Shown: positions 21,104-34,761, numbered from the stretch's first letter. The stretch is 64,000 bases of DNA from Anoplolepis gracilipes (GCF_047496725.1 NC_132971.1:7654001-7718000); one strand, 5' to 3'. Translations and numbers: made by a program. The notes: generated by a model not told the origin, from the letters alone.

Positions 21104-22860
21104 TTCAGTCCCACGGGATCGGGTAATAGATTTATTGGACACCCGGTACGTGGGATATAGATATGGATGTTATAGGCGCTCGAGAGTTAGAGATACAACC
21201 CGCACTCCGGCATGTGCCGCTGCCACAGCCACCCTTGGCAAATACGAATGGCACATCTAACTTTATGAAACGCACGCCGCCCTCTGACCCCCGTGGACAA
21301 CGCGTAGCCGGCTTTTCGCTCACATGCGACTTATGAAGTTATCGTAGATATCGCGAGATCTTGCAAAATCAGCGATGCTCCGATTCGCGGATGTATATGA
21401 AAAATGTTAACTTGAAACGTCACCCTCTTTCCAATCTCTTAATCGATTACATATTTTGTCTCCAATATATCATCAAACGAGGAATTGATATAATAATGAA
21501 ATTTATTATATATAATATTTTTTTCTGACATAATCAAGATAAATGATAATTTCGTGAAGCACGTGCTATAGAGTGTAGGAAGCAGGGGACGTTATAGAAA
21601 ACGTGCGAAGGAAACACACTCGATCGTAGCAAATTCGTGGAACAAGTGTTTTGCGACTACGGTATGGCGGTTCGTTTCGGAAATTAGAAACGTTATCTGG
21701 CTTTCTCATCCACAATTCTATCGTTCTTCTCATAACCATAGTCGCAAGCGCGGAGTACAAGTCGCATTCGTACTCACGAGGACCCGTGCATGTTCTATTA
21801 ACGGCGTTCAACTGTCACACAATCAGCCGATGAAACTGTTATCCTTTGCTTACAAACATTCATAATTTCTGTAGATGGTAACAATTTTTGAATAATCGCA
21901 AAGACTCGCTCTATTAGAACGTTACACTTTTCTTCTGTGAATTAGAACGTCAAACGTATGTAAAAAGTTCGGATAAGAGAATAATGAAATTTTTTTAAGT
22001 CTAAAGACACTTTTCGAGTTACAGAGCAGTTAAATATTCTTTTAGTTTAATTTGTGCAATATATTTTCAACAACTTTAAATTACAGAAAGATATTTCTTC
22101 ACTTTTTATCTGTAAAACTCAATTTGAAAGTCAAACGCGTTTTGAAATATTTATACGTATGTATCGATTTAGGAAGACATTGATGGATAGACGATCAAAA
22201 ATATACAGTCAATTGAAGTACTTCTTTTAAATTTATGAAACTATGATTGCTTCATGATGCGATTGCTCTCATAGTCAGCAACATATTTTTATTTAAATAA
22301 ATATAAGAAAAAATAGAAAGAAAGAAATTTTATTTAATTGTATTTATTAAATTAATATCGATAAATAACACATAAAATAAAATTAATGTCAATAAAAATC
22401 ATCACACAGACTGAAAAGTCTAAGATTTAAGTTTGTTTTAAAAGGAATAAATTATTTTAGTATTTATAAAGGATATTTTTTTATTATTTTATTATCTTTT
22501 CTTATTATACATTTAAAATTGATAGTTATAATTGTGATTTCTTACAAAAATCATATCTATTATAGGCCTACAAGTTTGAATCGCATTATTAAACAATTTC
22601 ACCAAAATATAAAGTCTGCGATGACGCATTCGAACGCGTTTCCGCTGCGCAAGCAAACTTACCTTCGTGCGCTCTTATTTAGATGGAATTGTATGTATGT
22701 ATGTATATATATATATATGTGTGTATGTGTGTGGGAGTGTATGTATGTATGAACCTAGTGCATACGCTTCTGCGCGTATTTGTGTTGGTCCGCGAAGGGG
22801 CTAGAAGAGGAAGGGTATGTTGAAAGGGCTGGTTTTGATTAGCTCTGTGTAGACAATACT

Positions 22861-25500
22861 CACCCTCTGATAGCGCTGTGATTCTCTCGCTCCTTCTGTC
22901 TTCCTCCCGCCCGATCTCTTCCTCTTTCTCTCTATCACACTCTATGCACTACTCCCCTCCTCCCGTCCTTTTCGTCGCCCACCGGTCCGCCTCGGCTTCG
23001 CCTTCTCCGCAGCAGCCACTTTGTACGCCGACTGTTTTGTGTCTGACGAACAATGGACCTGCACCACTGACAGTGCACCACCGCCAACATCGCCAGCACC
23101 GACCGTCATCATCGCTGCCACGCGCATAGTGATGGCCTCGATCCAATTGACGAGTCGCGTTTTGTGCGATTAACTCGCGATAAAAAAAGAGATTCGGGAT
23201 ATGTAGCGATAAGAAATTGATCTTTCTTCAGAGCTTTCTTAGTTTCTTTGAGAAAAAATTTTTAGACAACGATTAATTCCATCTCTCTAAAAATATCGAC
23301 ATATTCAAACAATCATGAAGATATGACAGATCGCAAAGAACTATTAATATATTACATGTTATATTAAATTAAATTAATTAAATTAATAAAGATCAGAGAG
23401 AAATATTTGACCAAAAAGAGTATAAGAAATCACTTTCAGATTTTTCCTAGTTTCTCCCTAAAATTTTTTAAATAGCGATTTTATTTTATCTCTTGAAAAA
23501 TATCGAATTATCACAATAATGTAACAATCATAAAAATGTAACAAATTACAGAGAACATTTGTTACATTTGTTAAATTAAGGTAAATAAATTAGTAGATCA
23601 AGCAAATATGCGATATGAGAAGCACATGAAATGCGATACCTATAGAATCAATATTCTATCACTCAATACAAATTAGAAATCTCTACTCGGTGAACTAGAA
23701 ATTATTTTTAGATCGAGCATTTGTAAAAGAGATGTCACATTGGTAGCGTTAAATATCGGAGTCGTCTACACAACTCGACGCGTATCGCGATAACTTTCTT
23801 CACATTACGAGCAACATTTGCAAGCCGGTCTGGATGTTTCGGTAACTTCTCTCGAGGTCGTTTCCTTCCGGGAGTGCACGGTACCAGAACGAAGATCTAA
23901 TCGCGCTCGCAACGTTACACGACCATATCGCGATATTATTGTGCGACGCCGACGTTTTCGACGGCTGACGCTAAGTGTCGCGGGATATTGTATTTCGGGA
24001 ATACATTGTGAAACTTGCCGCACCAAGTTCGGCTATCAATGCACGCCCCGCGAATGTATTTACGCGGTAAACTCCGCGCGGTTTGACACTCCTTCGTCGA
24101 TTCGACGCAAATTGGCCGAATTTATTTATGTGCGGAGAGAGCGAAGTCTTAAGTTAATTGCGTTCAGTTAGTCGAGTGTTCGCGCTTTGCATTGATTTCG
24201 CACAAGTCTCGCTTTGAATCCTGGAATTATGCTGATACAATTTACGAATTGCAGACTTCATAATTGTCAGATGAATCGATCGCTCGCAAATCTTTTATAC
24301 TTCTTGATGTAAATTTATAATGCAAACATTTAATCATGCACTGCGTAATAAATGGAAAAATTGCATAGGATTGGATGATATTAAATTTTTATACACAAAG
24401 CGAAACATTTTTCTTGACAAAATAGATTATTCGCAAATATTCTGCAGCATGAAAAATTTTCAAAACAGAAAAAGATGGTCTGCGATTGAAATATATTTCT
24501 CTCACTCGTTTACACAGAGAAACGTCCGATTATTGCACATAATTGATTTTGCGTCGAAGCGTACTTTATTCGTAATTTTCCTTTCCACGCGGAAATTAAC
24601 ACAAACTTCCGGAAAGTCGAGACGCGAGTAAGTAGAAAATCCCTGTTGTTAAATTAAATTCTCAACATACAGCATTGTCTATACCTCATATAAGATTAGG
24701 CTCTCACAAGTTTATTTCACATATATTGCAAGCTCGATTATTTCCTTATGTAACAATATAAGATTCTTGAACATTATATCTCTCACATGTCGATACGCTT
24801 TTATCAAAAAATTGTTTAAAAATTACCATCATCATAATGAAATAAAAGTTTTAACTTACATATAAAAAAGGACATCATTGGTTGGACAAGATAACACAAT
24901 TGTCCGCATTCAATATAGATATGGCGACTAGTAATTTAGATAGACCGAAGTGCTTTATGTAGATCGGCGTAACTTTAAATTAGGATGTCGCGTTAATGAG
25001 ATTTCGAGCGTGGCCTCCTTTCCGCACGACCATTCATCCTGCTGCGGAATATGTCAGCAACAGACGGCCCACAAAATTATCAATAAAGCTACCAACGTTA
25101 AGTCTGCACGAATAAGCTCAAACGTACTGCCATATTGTAATGGTTAATTGAATAAAAAAAAAGTAAAAGAAAAAAAACCAAAATAAATATATAGATAGAG
25201 TCAAACCGTGCAATTTTGAATAAATATAACAATTTTGCACAAGAATAAAATGAGAGTGTCGAGAATAAATATATTTGAGTAATTTTGAAGATTAAATAAA
25301 TACTCCCTCTCATGGGATCATTTAATAATATTCTACGTTAATTTAACTTTATTTCGCAGAACAATAATCGTGTCGTCTCATTTATCGCGGCAGCGACCTC
25401 GATTTTCCCGTTTGAACTTCACATATGTACATAAACTATTGCTTGTTTACGCATCCACGTGTCGACCTGTACCATATACCGCGAAATATCGATATTAGTT
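22861..25500. other. Intergenic DNA with a degenerate duplication
   Basis: Holds the 23.2-23.6 kb tandem duplication and a 103-codon ATG frame at 24320-24631 that ends next to a GTAAGT donor-like string but has no other support. The remainder is AT-rich without exons. Confidence 0.45.
23211..23605 (+). repeat. Degenerate 213-bp tandem duplication
   Basis: Unit 1 (23211-23423) and unit 2 (23424-23605) align from AAGAAAT through (C/T)TAGTTTCT, AAAATTTTT, AGCGATT or ACGATTA, ATCTCT, AAAAATATCGA, AATCAT and AGATCA(G/A). Noncoding and AT-rich. Confidence 0.6.
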
Positions 25501-27041
25501 GACCGATTTTCATTTGCTGGGGGTAGAGGAAGAGGAACACATTCGCCTCTCTCGTCGCTGTCGTCACGCATTTCAAATAGCTTCTCTCGTTCTGGCGTTT
25601 CCTGCGCGCGAACATCGGGGGTGAGCGATAGAGAGGCCGAGACTCGCGGGGCGCGCAGCCCTCGCAGCCGGTCTCGATTGGAAATTACTCCCTTTCATCC
25701 CTATTTACGGGGTGAAAGAGTAAGCAGAAAAGGCGCGGTCGCGTCGGGTATTGCCTGGTGCTACTGTGACGAATATGTATCGCTCGAAATGCTGGGTTCG
25801 GTTAAATTCGAGAAAAGTAGACGCGAAAAAGACTGTACATATATATCCCAATATAACAATTATATCGCGATTATATAAATGCGTTTTTTTAATCAAATTT
25901 ATCTGTCAACAATTGTAGTAAAAAAATTAATATTTTAGAATCTTATTACTTTGCTCCTTATTATCTGATTGCATACCTAAATGAGTTGATGATCAAAGTA
26001 GGGAAATACTTATCAGTTATAAAATTAAATTTAAAAAAATCACTTGCACATATAACTTTATGCATGATAAAATGTAACGTGTAATTGTGTTAAATGTTTA
26101 TTTTCTGAAAAAGAGTGATAGTTTTATAAATATATCTAGTTTCTATCGGTCAGCGATATTTTCGTGCAAATATCGAATCGTCCGCTATAAAAAGAAGATC
26201 CCGAAACGCTCGCACTCCCTCCCGTCCTCCTCTCTTCTTTTTACCGCACGTTTTGCGTTCTCCGGGCACAAGTATGCATCGGACGGCGCGATCGATTTGG
26301 ATTTAATTAAAAAATATTTAACAAGCGCGCCTCTCTTTCTCCTCGCAACCGCGTAAATATCCTCCGCGGTGGCTGCATTCCGCGGTTAATTTCCTTGACG
26401 TACGTGCCGTCGAGCTATTACGCCGAAATAAAGATAAAAAAACATTGCATCGCGCAAGCACATCGGTGCGCGTGTCGAATAATTGCGCGCGCGCTTGCGA
26501 TATTAAGAGTCGCGTTTTAATAAAGACATCCGGAAATGGTGTACGATGCCTGAACGAACGATCACGTGCGTATGTATTGAATTACGCAACATGATAACGC
26601 ATGAGTACATCGTGGTTCCTGAGAAGCGTTCCGCGCGTGCCTGCTACTAAACGGAATGAACCCCGGCACGAAATTCCGTACGTGCGTTTTTGTTGCGTAA
26701 ATAGGGAGAGATCCGGCTAAAGTATTTCTCGATGTACACATGTCCTCCTTGATTTAAATCAAGGACACCGCGGAGAAGAGAAATGTTTCCATATGCAAAC
26801 GCGGTTAATGTAACTAGAACACACTAGTACAATAATAATTTTTATTCTTAGAATCTCGAACAGAATCGAATTCTTGATATCAAAAAGAAAGGAAAGCTCT
26901 CTTTCGTAGTCGAACTGATACGATGACCCCATAAGTAAACAAATATTTGAATACGCCACCAGACGATGCTTTCGCAAATAGACCACTAACTGATTCCGCT
27001 CCGGCGAATTAAATACGAGGAGATAAAAGAAAGAAAGGGAA

Positions 27042-27085
27042 AGAGAGAGATAGATAGATAGATGGATATATAGATATATAGATAT

Positions 27086-27154
<69 letters not shown>
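27042..27154. repeat. (GATA)n/(GA)n compound microsatellite
   Basis: GATA and GATATA units pass into about 30 GA units. Confidence 0.95.
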
Positions 27155-27487
27155 ACCATGAGGGATGGGCTACAGTATTGGATTTGTTCATACAAGCGTT
27201 CGTACGCCTATGTACAGCGCGGCGGCAGGAAATCTGACTTCGCGTGGAATTTTTTAATTAGCAAAGGACGTGAAAAAAAAATCCAATGCCGCGATAGCCC
27301 GCTACGAGCGAGCGAATGAAATCGTCGCGCGCTATAAAGGTGCACGCACATCCGCTACGCTGGCGCGACTTCCGATCTCTCGATCGGTCGTTTCGCTTTC
27401 GCCCGGTATTCGAGAAACGAACGAGAAGGCAGCTCGTTAATTAGTGGTTAGGTGGTTACGATATCGCGGGCGAATGAAGAGACAGCC

Positions 27488-27512
27488 GATGATGATGATG
27501 ATGACGATGATC
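27488..27512. repeat. (GAT)n trinucleotide repeat
   Basis: About eight GAT/GAC units. Confidence 0.85.
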
Positions 27513-30150
27513 GCGAAATTTATAGAACCTGCGCCACCACCGTAATTATGTATTATATATCGCGCTTTCTGTTAATGGCTTTTTTAACGAATTTTTTCTT
27601 AGAACAAGGACAACGATGAGCTTAATTATAAAGTAGCATTAAAAATAAAAGAAGCTTGGCAAGTTAATATTTGAAAATACAGCTAAATAATTTCGACATA
27701 TACATAATCTAGTTTGTAATTAATATTTGAAATCTTCACAAAAATTTTATTTCAGGATAATTTGTTCAAATATTAAAAATATTGCCATTTGAGAAATTTC
27801 ACTACGTCGTTATATATTTGAAAAAAAAAAAAAGAATTATAAATATCTCAAAGTTTTCTTATATTTTTCCAAAGGAGTGACGATCTGTATAAAATTTGTT
27901 AGGAAAAATTTGCGGGGAGGAAAGTCTATTTATTATCGACGGGAAAAATACAGCGATTATTACAGACGCAGTATCAGTTATCGGCTGTAGGTCGTTCGGG
28001 AAAATTTTAGAGTCGTTATTTCCTTCCGGTACGGTTATACCCTGAGTGAATTTTAGTTTCGCTAGTGGATGATCACAAAATGACAGTGGCGCAGAGAAAG
28101 AGGCTATATATTATTGAACCCTTCGTTAGTTGGTGCGTGCTCGAAGGCTGTGCTTCAAGTCGGGCATTCGCGTGATCACGGTACGTCTCGGCCGGACTCG
28201 GTAATAATTGTATCTCGCACAAGATCGTGCAATATTCCAACGGAAAATATAAGGATTATTCTCCTACGACCTGTTAGGGAGATGTTCACCGTCGTAGACA
28301 ATGTCTAGATATACATGCATAAGTAACAAGAAATTTTGTTTGTAAGATTAGATTGGTCAAAAGTGTCATTCAATGATACGGTTAGAGCTAATTGTAAGTC
28401 GATTTAAGATATTGATGTTGGGTTTAAAAATATTTAACGAAAAATGTCAATAAACGTTTGAAAAGAAATTGACTAAAAAAGTGTTATTATCGAAATGTCA
28501 AATATGAAACAGTTCTTTTCACGTTTATAATACTCTTTGCAATTTATATACGTCAAGTACACGAAACTTTATAATCGAGCAGTTGGCAAACAAATGAAAT
28601 GTCATAGCTACAAGCGACGAGCTTCCACAATAGCATTTGCCTCATTGAAAACTGCGGCATAACACTTACATTAATCTCACGCACTTAGCTTAAATAATTT
28701 TTCGATTCCCCCAAAAATTTTCAATCTAGTTACCGTCGCGTATATCAATCAATTTACTCTTCATGGCAATCTCCGCGATACATCATGTCGCGCGACACGA
28801 AGCGAGTACAGGGGGCACAAATGTCAGATTGGGGTGTGTTTCGCTCTGTATCTTTATCTTTCTCAGTGCCATCCCGCGCGCTGTCCGTGTTTCCTGCGGG
28901 GTGAGGAAGAGGGGAAGGGCAAGGCACGGGGTTGACGCGGCGCGTAATGGGGTTACGACAGCGTTAAAAACCTTCCTTATCCTGGTATAATGTCGTCCGA
29001 GATCGCGATAAAACTTCCGCACTCCGGCTTAAACGACTGCGAGTTAACTGGAATTTGTTTCGTCGGTATCTATTTTTCTTCCGACCGGTGAAGAGCTCGT
29101 CGTGTGCGATAAGAATCTTTGCGTTAAAAAAAAGAAAGAACGAAAAACGAAGGTCACGAGATCGGCGACAAAACGTGCGAAAAATGGGGATGGTTGGCAC
29201 GACGGCCACGTCATTGAATGTGCGCGCAAACACATCGCCGCTAATCGAAAGGGTGTACTGATAATACTGCGGCGACGGTACTTTATTTCCGTTTTCTAAC
29301 TCGCAATTGATTCACATTTTAAAATAAAAATAACAGCAAATTTATAGCGCGCAACGTCAGAGTTCTTTATTACAAATGTGTAATAAATTTTTATATGGTT
29401 TGCTTTTCTCATATAATTTTTTTCTTCTGTAACGTACATACATGTGTATATGTATCTGTATTTATCGTGTTGACCGATAATCAATGAGGTCACAAGGGGA
29501 AATGAAAATATAGCTGCGCTTAGCAAGCATGACGTAATTAATTTTTTTTTAATGATTGTTCATTTTGTTTCTACCTAATCAATTTTTAATACCTTTGCTT
29601 ACATCTTTTAATTGCAAACTATTTTATCCATGGTGAAAAAATTGTAAGTAAAGTCGTACAGACTTTATAAATGCAAATTTTACAAATATGCTTTTACATG
29701 TTACGTAAACCGTGCTAAAACTAACAGCTACTTATTAATTTCATTGCAATATTCTCTTGGTCATTTTTTTTTAAACTCAGTAGTTTAAATAACTTTGTGC
29801 AAACAAATTCGTAAAATTTTTTTAAAGCACATCTTTTATAAGTTTGTAACGAGATGCAAATCTTTGAATTAGGTGAACTTCTTACATAACGTTTTCTTTT
29901 TTTTTCAACTGTGACAGAGAGTTTTACTTCGCGAGCAAAAAATCCTTGGAAATCTTGGCCGCGATGCGTCTCGCTTGCGTCTGCACGCCGGTTGAATGTG
30001 GCGTCGCGAATCATTCACGCCTCGCTCGTGGGGTGCGTATGAGCGCACGCAAGTCCATATACTTGGACGCATGCTTTCGTACGAATACGAGTTTCATAAT
30101 GCGTGCGGTACGAGAGAACCGCGAGATGCGACGCGCTCTCTTTTCTCCGT

Positions 30151-30152
30151 CT

Positions 30153-30203
<51 letters not shown>

Positions 30204-30206
30204 CCC
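30151..30206. repeat. (CT)n microsatellite
   Basis: About 25 CT units. The long plus-strand frame across 29.95-30.74 kb is kept open by this tract and the next one and reads Leu-Ser repeats, so I do not annotate it as a gene. Confidence 0.95.
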
Positions 30207-30583
30207 GCACGCGAACGTGCGCGCGGGGGGAGAGAGTGGGGGCACGCTCGTATTCACCCCTTCTACACCCGTGGCAACAACATCACGGCGATGGTCCATG
30301 GTCGCGCAGCGATCAATGCCATCGTCGGGCCCCTCTATGCTTCGTCCCCACCGTGCTTACCGGTCGTCATGACGACAGCATCCCCACCGATCCCTCCAGG
30401 AGCAACGTGGTGCCCTTGGTGGGGCACCTGGGTAGCCGCGAAAGGGGTGACATCCTCGTCCTCCCCTCTGTCCCTCGCTCTTTCCTCTCCCCACAAACCC
30501 CTCTATCACCGCCGCAGGGAGGAATTCCTAGGGAGACGACCAGGGGATTTTGACCCTCCACCCCCTGCACGATCTCTCTCGCC

Positions 30584-30591
30584 ATCTCTCT

Positions 30592-30638
<47 letters not shown>

Positions 30639-30650
30639 CATCTATCTATC
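30584..30650. repeat. (CT)n with CATC units
   Basis: About 20 CT units followed by CCATCTATCTATC. Confidence 0.95.
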
Positions 30651-30866
30651 TGCGTGTCTCTGCGCTCGGCCACCCGCACGCATTACACGTACGTACAGCG
30701 GAGGTCAGGTAGGTCGCTCCAGGTGACTCGGCCCTGACACCATATCGGCCACCACCGGCCGATTCGTTGATTAGATTATCAGCCGGCGATCAACGCGACC
30801 GATATCGTTACAGAGCTCTGTACTCCGAAACTTTCAAAACTTCGACTTTTACGGCTCATTTTGATG

Positions 30867-31076
30867 ATTAAATATGTTTATCGTCTTGGGATGGTGGAAA
30901 TTATTCGCGAGGAAAACTATGCTTTATGCGATTATGAACTCGGCTATATTCCGCTCTGCAACTTGGCTGTTTCCACTGAATTATATAACATTCTAAAAGG
31001 ACTGAAATGTGCAAAATTAAATGAGGAAATTAATTCCTCCAGAGTTGTCTTTTCGCTTGTAACATATATTTTTTAA
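30867..31076 (+). CDS. Orphan ORF, about 70 aa, low support
   Basis: An ATG frame (MIKYVYRLGMVEIIREENYA...) ending at TAA near 31074. The middle is globular-looking (CDYELGYIPLCNLAVSTELY) and local GC is above that of the AT-rich flank. No signal peptide, no membrane segment, no family recognised, and no clear promoter or poly(A) signal. Length is not decisive at this composition, so it may be chance. Confidence 0.2.
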   Translation: MKYVYRLGMVEIIREENYALCDYELGYIPLCNLAVSTELYNILKGLKCAKLNEEINSSRVVFSLVTYIF

Positions 31077-32868
31077 ACAAGTTATATTTATACAAATTTC
31101 ATTTTATTACTGTCTTAACAAGGATATAATTGGAGAGATTATTGGATGATTTTGAGTCAGCTGATTCGTTGATTAAACTATCCGTATCGGTTGTGTTTAC
31201 GATAAATATTTAAATTTCTTCACTACTTAACTCGTGAAAGAACGGAAAGATGATTCAATTATAGACGCGAATAGATTTAAGCATTTATCAAGGGTCAGGT
31301 AGCTCCTAGTAAATAATCGTACAGTACGCGGTTGTTACACTGCGCTTGATACAGTCATGTTTCCTCGGTCGCTAGTTGGATTATATGTATCTGGTGTGTC
31401 GGAGTATGGATTTGCCACGCGTTGATTAATTCTCGACTGTTCAAGCCGCTTTCTCAAATTGAATTCCAACAATCTTGGCTCTTTAATTGTAACGCGATAG
31501 CATCATTTAGAATCGCATAGGAATATCTCTATCAGAAACATAAATAAAAAGTTGTAAAATTAAAATAAACAAAAGTAATTACATAAAACTCATCAAAAAG
31601 AATAAAGAGCCTGGAAAAATTATTCATAAATATGTTATACATATTTATTAGACTTAATAAAATATAGGATTTGTCTGTCATAAAAATATGAAAAGAGATT
31701 CACTTGCATTCTTTAATCTTTTAAAATTGAAATGAAAAATAAATCTCTTTCGACATATGTGGGACAAAGCGAGATGCTCTCTAGGGCAGCGAAAAACGGG
31801 AGGGAAGAAGGCTCTCTAAATCGAGTTACGCGGCCTGCTGGAGATAATGATATTTATGCGCGTCAAGTGTATGATGTGTGGTCGGCTACACATGAATTAC
31901 GAGTAGGCCGTGGAAGAAGGAGGAGTAAAAGCGCGGAAAGTTCGAACGTCTGCCCGAGAATGTCCCGAGAGATTCGCGCGTGCGTGTTCTTTCGTGAAAG
32001 CGCGATTTCCAAAGTTTCGCACATTTTTAATGTCGCCGCGACTGATTTATGCGAATGGACGGTATATATATCGAGATTTATACACAATACTGTTTCTTTT
32101 ATAGCGAACTTATGCATTTGTATATATTTAGTCGCTTGGAAAAACCGTGTGTTCGACTATTAAAAGATGACTAATGCAACCAATAAATCCGTTATTAACT
32201 CTATATTCCTTTCAACATAAATTTATGGTTTATATAAATTACTATCATCGCGCGTGTAAATACCATAAAATATGTTATAATTATTTTAATGACATTATAC
32301 ATAAGTTACGCGTTGGGACGTTGTAGAGAAATTAATATATCAATGACATAATAATTAACGCAAACAAACGCAGGTATCATGAAAAGACAAACTATTTCAA
32401 TTACTGCGCACTGCAATATCTACATTCGGATCCGCAAAATCCGTTCACGGACGGGCTGTTGAATAGGAAACAAAACTGTGCGGATCAACAGCTGAAAATT
32501 AAAAATTAACCAGAAATTAGTAAACTTTAGGCCGTAGAAAGAAATCGCGAAAGAAATTTATCCGGAGATATCGCAGAAAATTACAAAGAGGAAAAAAAAA
32601 ATTACCAATTTTAACATTTTATTCCCAATATTTTGGAAAGCATAAAAATTGTGTCTGGGGGTGCGATACCCGATCATTGTTAATAAAGCGGAAGCTCTTC
32701 CGTTCGCCGCGTTGCGCTTTTGAGGTGGCGAATCGCGCGCGAGAGCGCGTAAATATTTATCGTGGATAATCCGAGTATACAGGCGTCTATTACAGCCGCC
32801 CTTCGTCGTCGCTGCCCCTCGGGCGGCGGGTTTGACCCCGAGGGACATTCCTGGCGTGACACGTAAGG

Positions 32869-32869
<1 letters not shown>

Positions 32870-32911
<42 letters not shown>
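32870..32911. repeat. (CT)n microsatellite
   Basis: About 20 CT units. A short GA tract follows at 32.95-32.99 kb. Confidence 0.95.
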
Positions 32912-33221
32912 GCATGTTCCGCTCTGCATCCGCTCCGGTTTGCTACCGTCTGAGAAAGAGAGAGAACGAAAGAGAGAGAGAGAAAGCATGGAAAAGCTCC
33001 GTCCGGTGAGCCGCGCGGGATTTTGAGCCACGAAGTTTTCGCATTGTCATTTGGGACGCAATGCAAAAGAGAGAGAGAGAGAGAGAAGGAATCGAGAGGG
33101 GAAAGGATGAGTGAGAGACGTGAAGGGTCGACGTTGAGGGGCTGAACGGGAGGATGGAAATGAGAGAGCGAAACGCAGAGACGAGAGGAGAGCGAGCGAG
33201 TAGACTGAAGAAAGAGTAGTA

Positions 33222-33233
33222 GATGGAGATGGA

Positions 33234-33324
<91 letters not shown>

Positions 33325-33327
33325 AGT
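33222..33327. repeat. (GGAGAT)n/(GA)n microsatellite
   Basis: Three GGAGAT units pass into about 45 GA units with two interruptions. Confidence 0.95.
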
Positions 33328-33803
33328 TAAACGGATGCAACGAAGAGAAAGAGCGACGAAGAAATGATGGGGATGAAGAGGGTGAGTGGAAAGCGAGAGA
33401 AAGTTAGGAAGCGCAAGGAGTGATAGTTTATTAATAATGCGAAATAACGTTTCCGAACTTTATTAAGTTTCGCGTATGCAAAACCCACGTCGAGTCTATC
33501 GCGAGAGTTTATTGGGTTATAAAAACATACATTTTAATATATAGTACATATAACACATGATTTTAAGTAAAATAATGTAAAGCATGCGCATACACATAAA
33601 ACAGAAATAAGCAGCGTTTGAGAAATTGTTTTGATACGGAAAACAATTGAAGCGTTAAATGCCAATAATAGCTTTTTGATGCTGATATTTTACAAATTGA
33701 TAAGCTAAAGTAATATAATATAGTACTATAATGAGCCATATAATATTACACGTCAATGAAGAGTTTGAACAGCGTTCGCTTTAGATAATTAACAGAGTGA
33801 AAC

Positions 33804-33809
33804 GAGAGA

Positions 33810-33850
<41 letters not shown>
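33804..33850. repeat. (GA)n microsatellite
   Basis: About 20 GA units with one GGGA interruption. Confidence 0.95.
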
Positions 33851-33853
<3 letters not shown>

Positions 33854-34219
33854 CGTACGAGATCCTGAAACAAGAGCTACGAAAATCTCACTTTATGGCT
33901 GTATATAAACCTGGCGTAATCATAATATTATTGTACTTGCCAGTTAAAGTCATAGCGGAGAGAATAAATATGCGGCTTGTCAACTGTTTGAATAACAAGA
34001 GTCGTCTCAAGAAACGACAATAGGAGAAGCGAGAGAAATCTATAGACAGATATAAACGCGACAAATACTACATATAATAAGTACGCAAAATTGGCGCGAA
34101 TAAAAATAATGAAAATGAGAATAGCGACGTGGCACGCGAGAACCAGAGTGGCGAGCGGTAGCTATGATAATGAAAGTCATCTTAACAAACGTCAGTTGCA
34201 AAAAAGGAGCAGCTACGCG

Positions 34220-34262
34220 AGAGAGAGAGAGAGAGAGAGAAGGAGAGAAAGAAAGAAAGAGA
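34220..34262. repeat. (GA)n/(GAAA)n tract upstream of a promoter
   Basis: GA and GAAA units about 300 bp upstream of the 34.53 kb TATA box. In insects GAGA-binding proteins use such tracts at promoters; that role here is inference. Confidence 0.9.
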
Positions 34263-34526
34263 AGGACAGACGGATAAAGAACACTCGGAGAGACAGGCCG
34301 AGAGAGATAGATAGTAGACTCTCTCAGCGAACAGGGGCGAGAATGCGCGGTCTCTTCCCCCCTTCTCGCCCACCCCTCGCTCGTCGAGGGCGAGAAAGGA
34401 CGCGAGGGGAATTCTGGATCCTCGGTGGACCACCACGGGATCCACATCCCCACGGCGTTGTCTCGCGCGCAGCGGCCACCGCGGCGGTGGGGGAACGTCA
34501 GGGGAACGTTAGAGGGGTGGGGGTGC

Positions 34527-34562
34527 TATATAAGGCCGGCGCGAGGGGGGGAGAGCTCAGTT
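34527..34562 (+). promoter_or_regulatory. TATA plus initiator core promoter
   Basis: TATATAAG at 34527-34534 is followed by the arthropod initiator TCAGTT at 34557-34562. With the initiator A (34559) as +1, the TATA box starts at -32, the canonical distance. The segment is GC-rich around the box (GCTATATAAGGCCGGCGCG), lies within a CpG-rich block and has GA tracts on both sides. The downstream sequence behaves as a leader exon ending in a consensus donor at 34762, which supports a real plus-strand start site. No clear downstream promoter element at +28 was found. Confidence 0.65.
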
Positions 34563-34605
34563 CGTCCAAGAGGAGCGTATCGGTTACATTGTATCGGGTG
34601 GACCA

Positions 34606-34734
34606 ATGTCGTGCGATATAATCGGCGACGACGAAGCGCATCTCGTACTCGCGGGATGGACACGATGCAGTTATCTCCCGTTGCCGGCGAGCAGAAAAAG
34701 CGTTAGAAGACTCGGACGTGTGTTGCCGCCGTAG
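34606..34734 (+). CDS. Upstream ORF, 42 aa, in the leader
   Basis: The first ATG after the predicted start site (ACCAATGTC context) opens a 42-codon frame (MSCDIIGDDEAHLVL...RVLPP) that stops 11 bases before the exon's last ATG at 34746. A second upstream ORF (MDTMQLSPVAGEQKKR) lies in another frame at 34656-34706. Such upstream ORFs usually lower translation of the main frame. Alternatively the 42-codon frame is itself the product. Confidence 0.35.
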   Translation: MSCDIIGDDEAHLVLAGWTRCSYLPLPASRKSVRRLGRVLPP

Positions 34735-34745
34735 AAGACTGGAAC

Positions 34746-34761
34746 ATGAAAACTACGAACC
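34746..34761 (+). CDS. First coding exon (MKTTN...) of an unidentified gene
   Basis: The last ATG of the leader (GGAACATGAAAAC) starts a frame MKTTN plus one base, cut by the donor ACC|GTAAGT at 34762-34763. Insect genes for secreted proteins often place an intron after the first few codons, so a secreted or cuticle-type product is conceivable; this is inference from structure only. The next exon must supply two bases first. Acceptors of that phase exist at 36945, 44520 and 58225, but none is convincing. The gene probably extends beyond the window or has a very long first intron. Confidence 0.4.

Larger units (their letters stand above)
20381..22860. other. Intergenic DNA, no supported gene
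   Basis: CpG-rich DNA at 20.68-21.35 kb holds overlapping frames on both strands around a GCC/GTC hexamer repeat. The rest is AT-rich. I see no splice-bounded exon. Confidence 0.5.
25501..29900. other. Intergenic DNA, no gene seen
   Basis: CpG-rich islets near 25.5-25.8 kb and 28.8-29.2 kb are open on both strands without splice evidence. A TATAAAGG string at 27333-27340 lacks an initiator at the right distance. The (GATA)/(GA)n array is listed separately. Confidence 0.5.
31080..34430. other. Intergenic DNA rich in GA/CT tracts
   Basis: Beyond the purine/pyrimidine tracts listed separately I see no exon. The frame at 31.73-32.16 kb lacks splice evidence and is opposed by an open minus frame. 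Confidence 0.5.

Noticed and set aside
24320..24631. 103-codon ATG frame ending near GTAAGT
   Set aside because: Length is within chance expectation at this composition; no partner exon, promoter or recognisable motif.
27333..27340. TATAAAGG as a core promoter
   Set aside because: No TCAGT-type initiator at the expected distance and no donor-terminated exon downstream.
29946..30737. Longest plus-strand open frame (263 codons)
   Set aside because: It is kept open by two CT microsatellites and reads Leu-Ser repeats; the opposite and other frames are open too.
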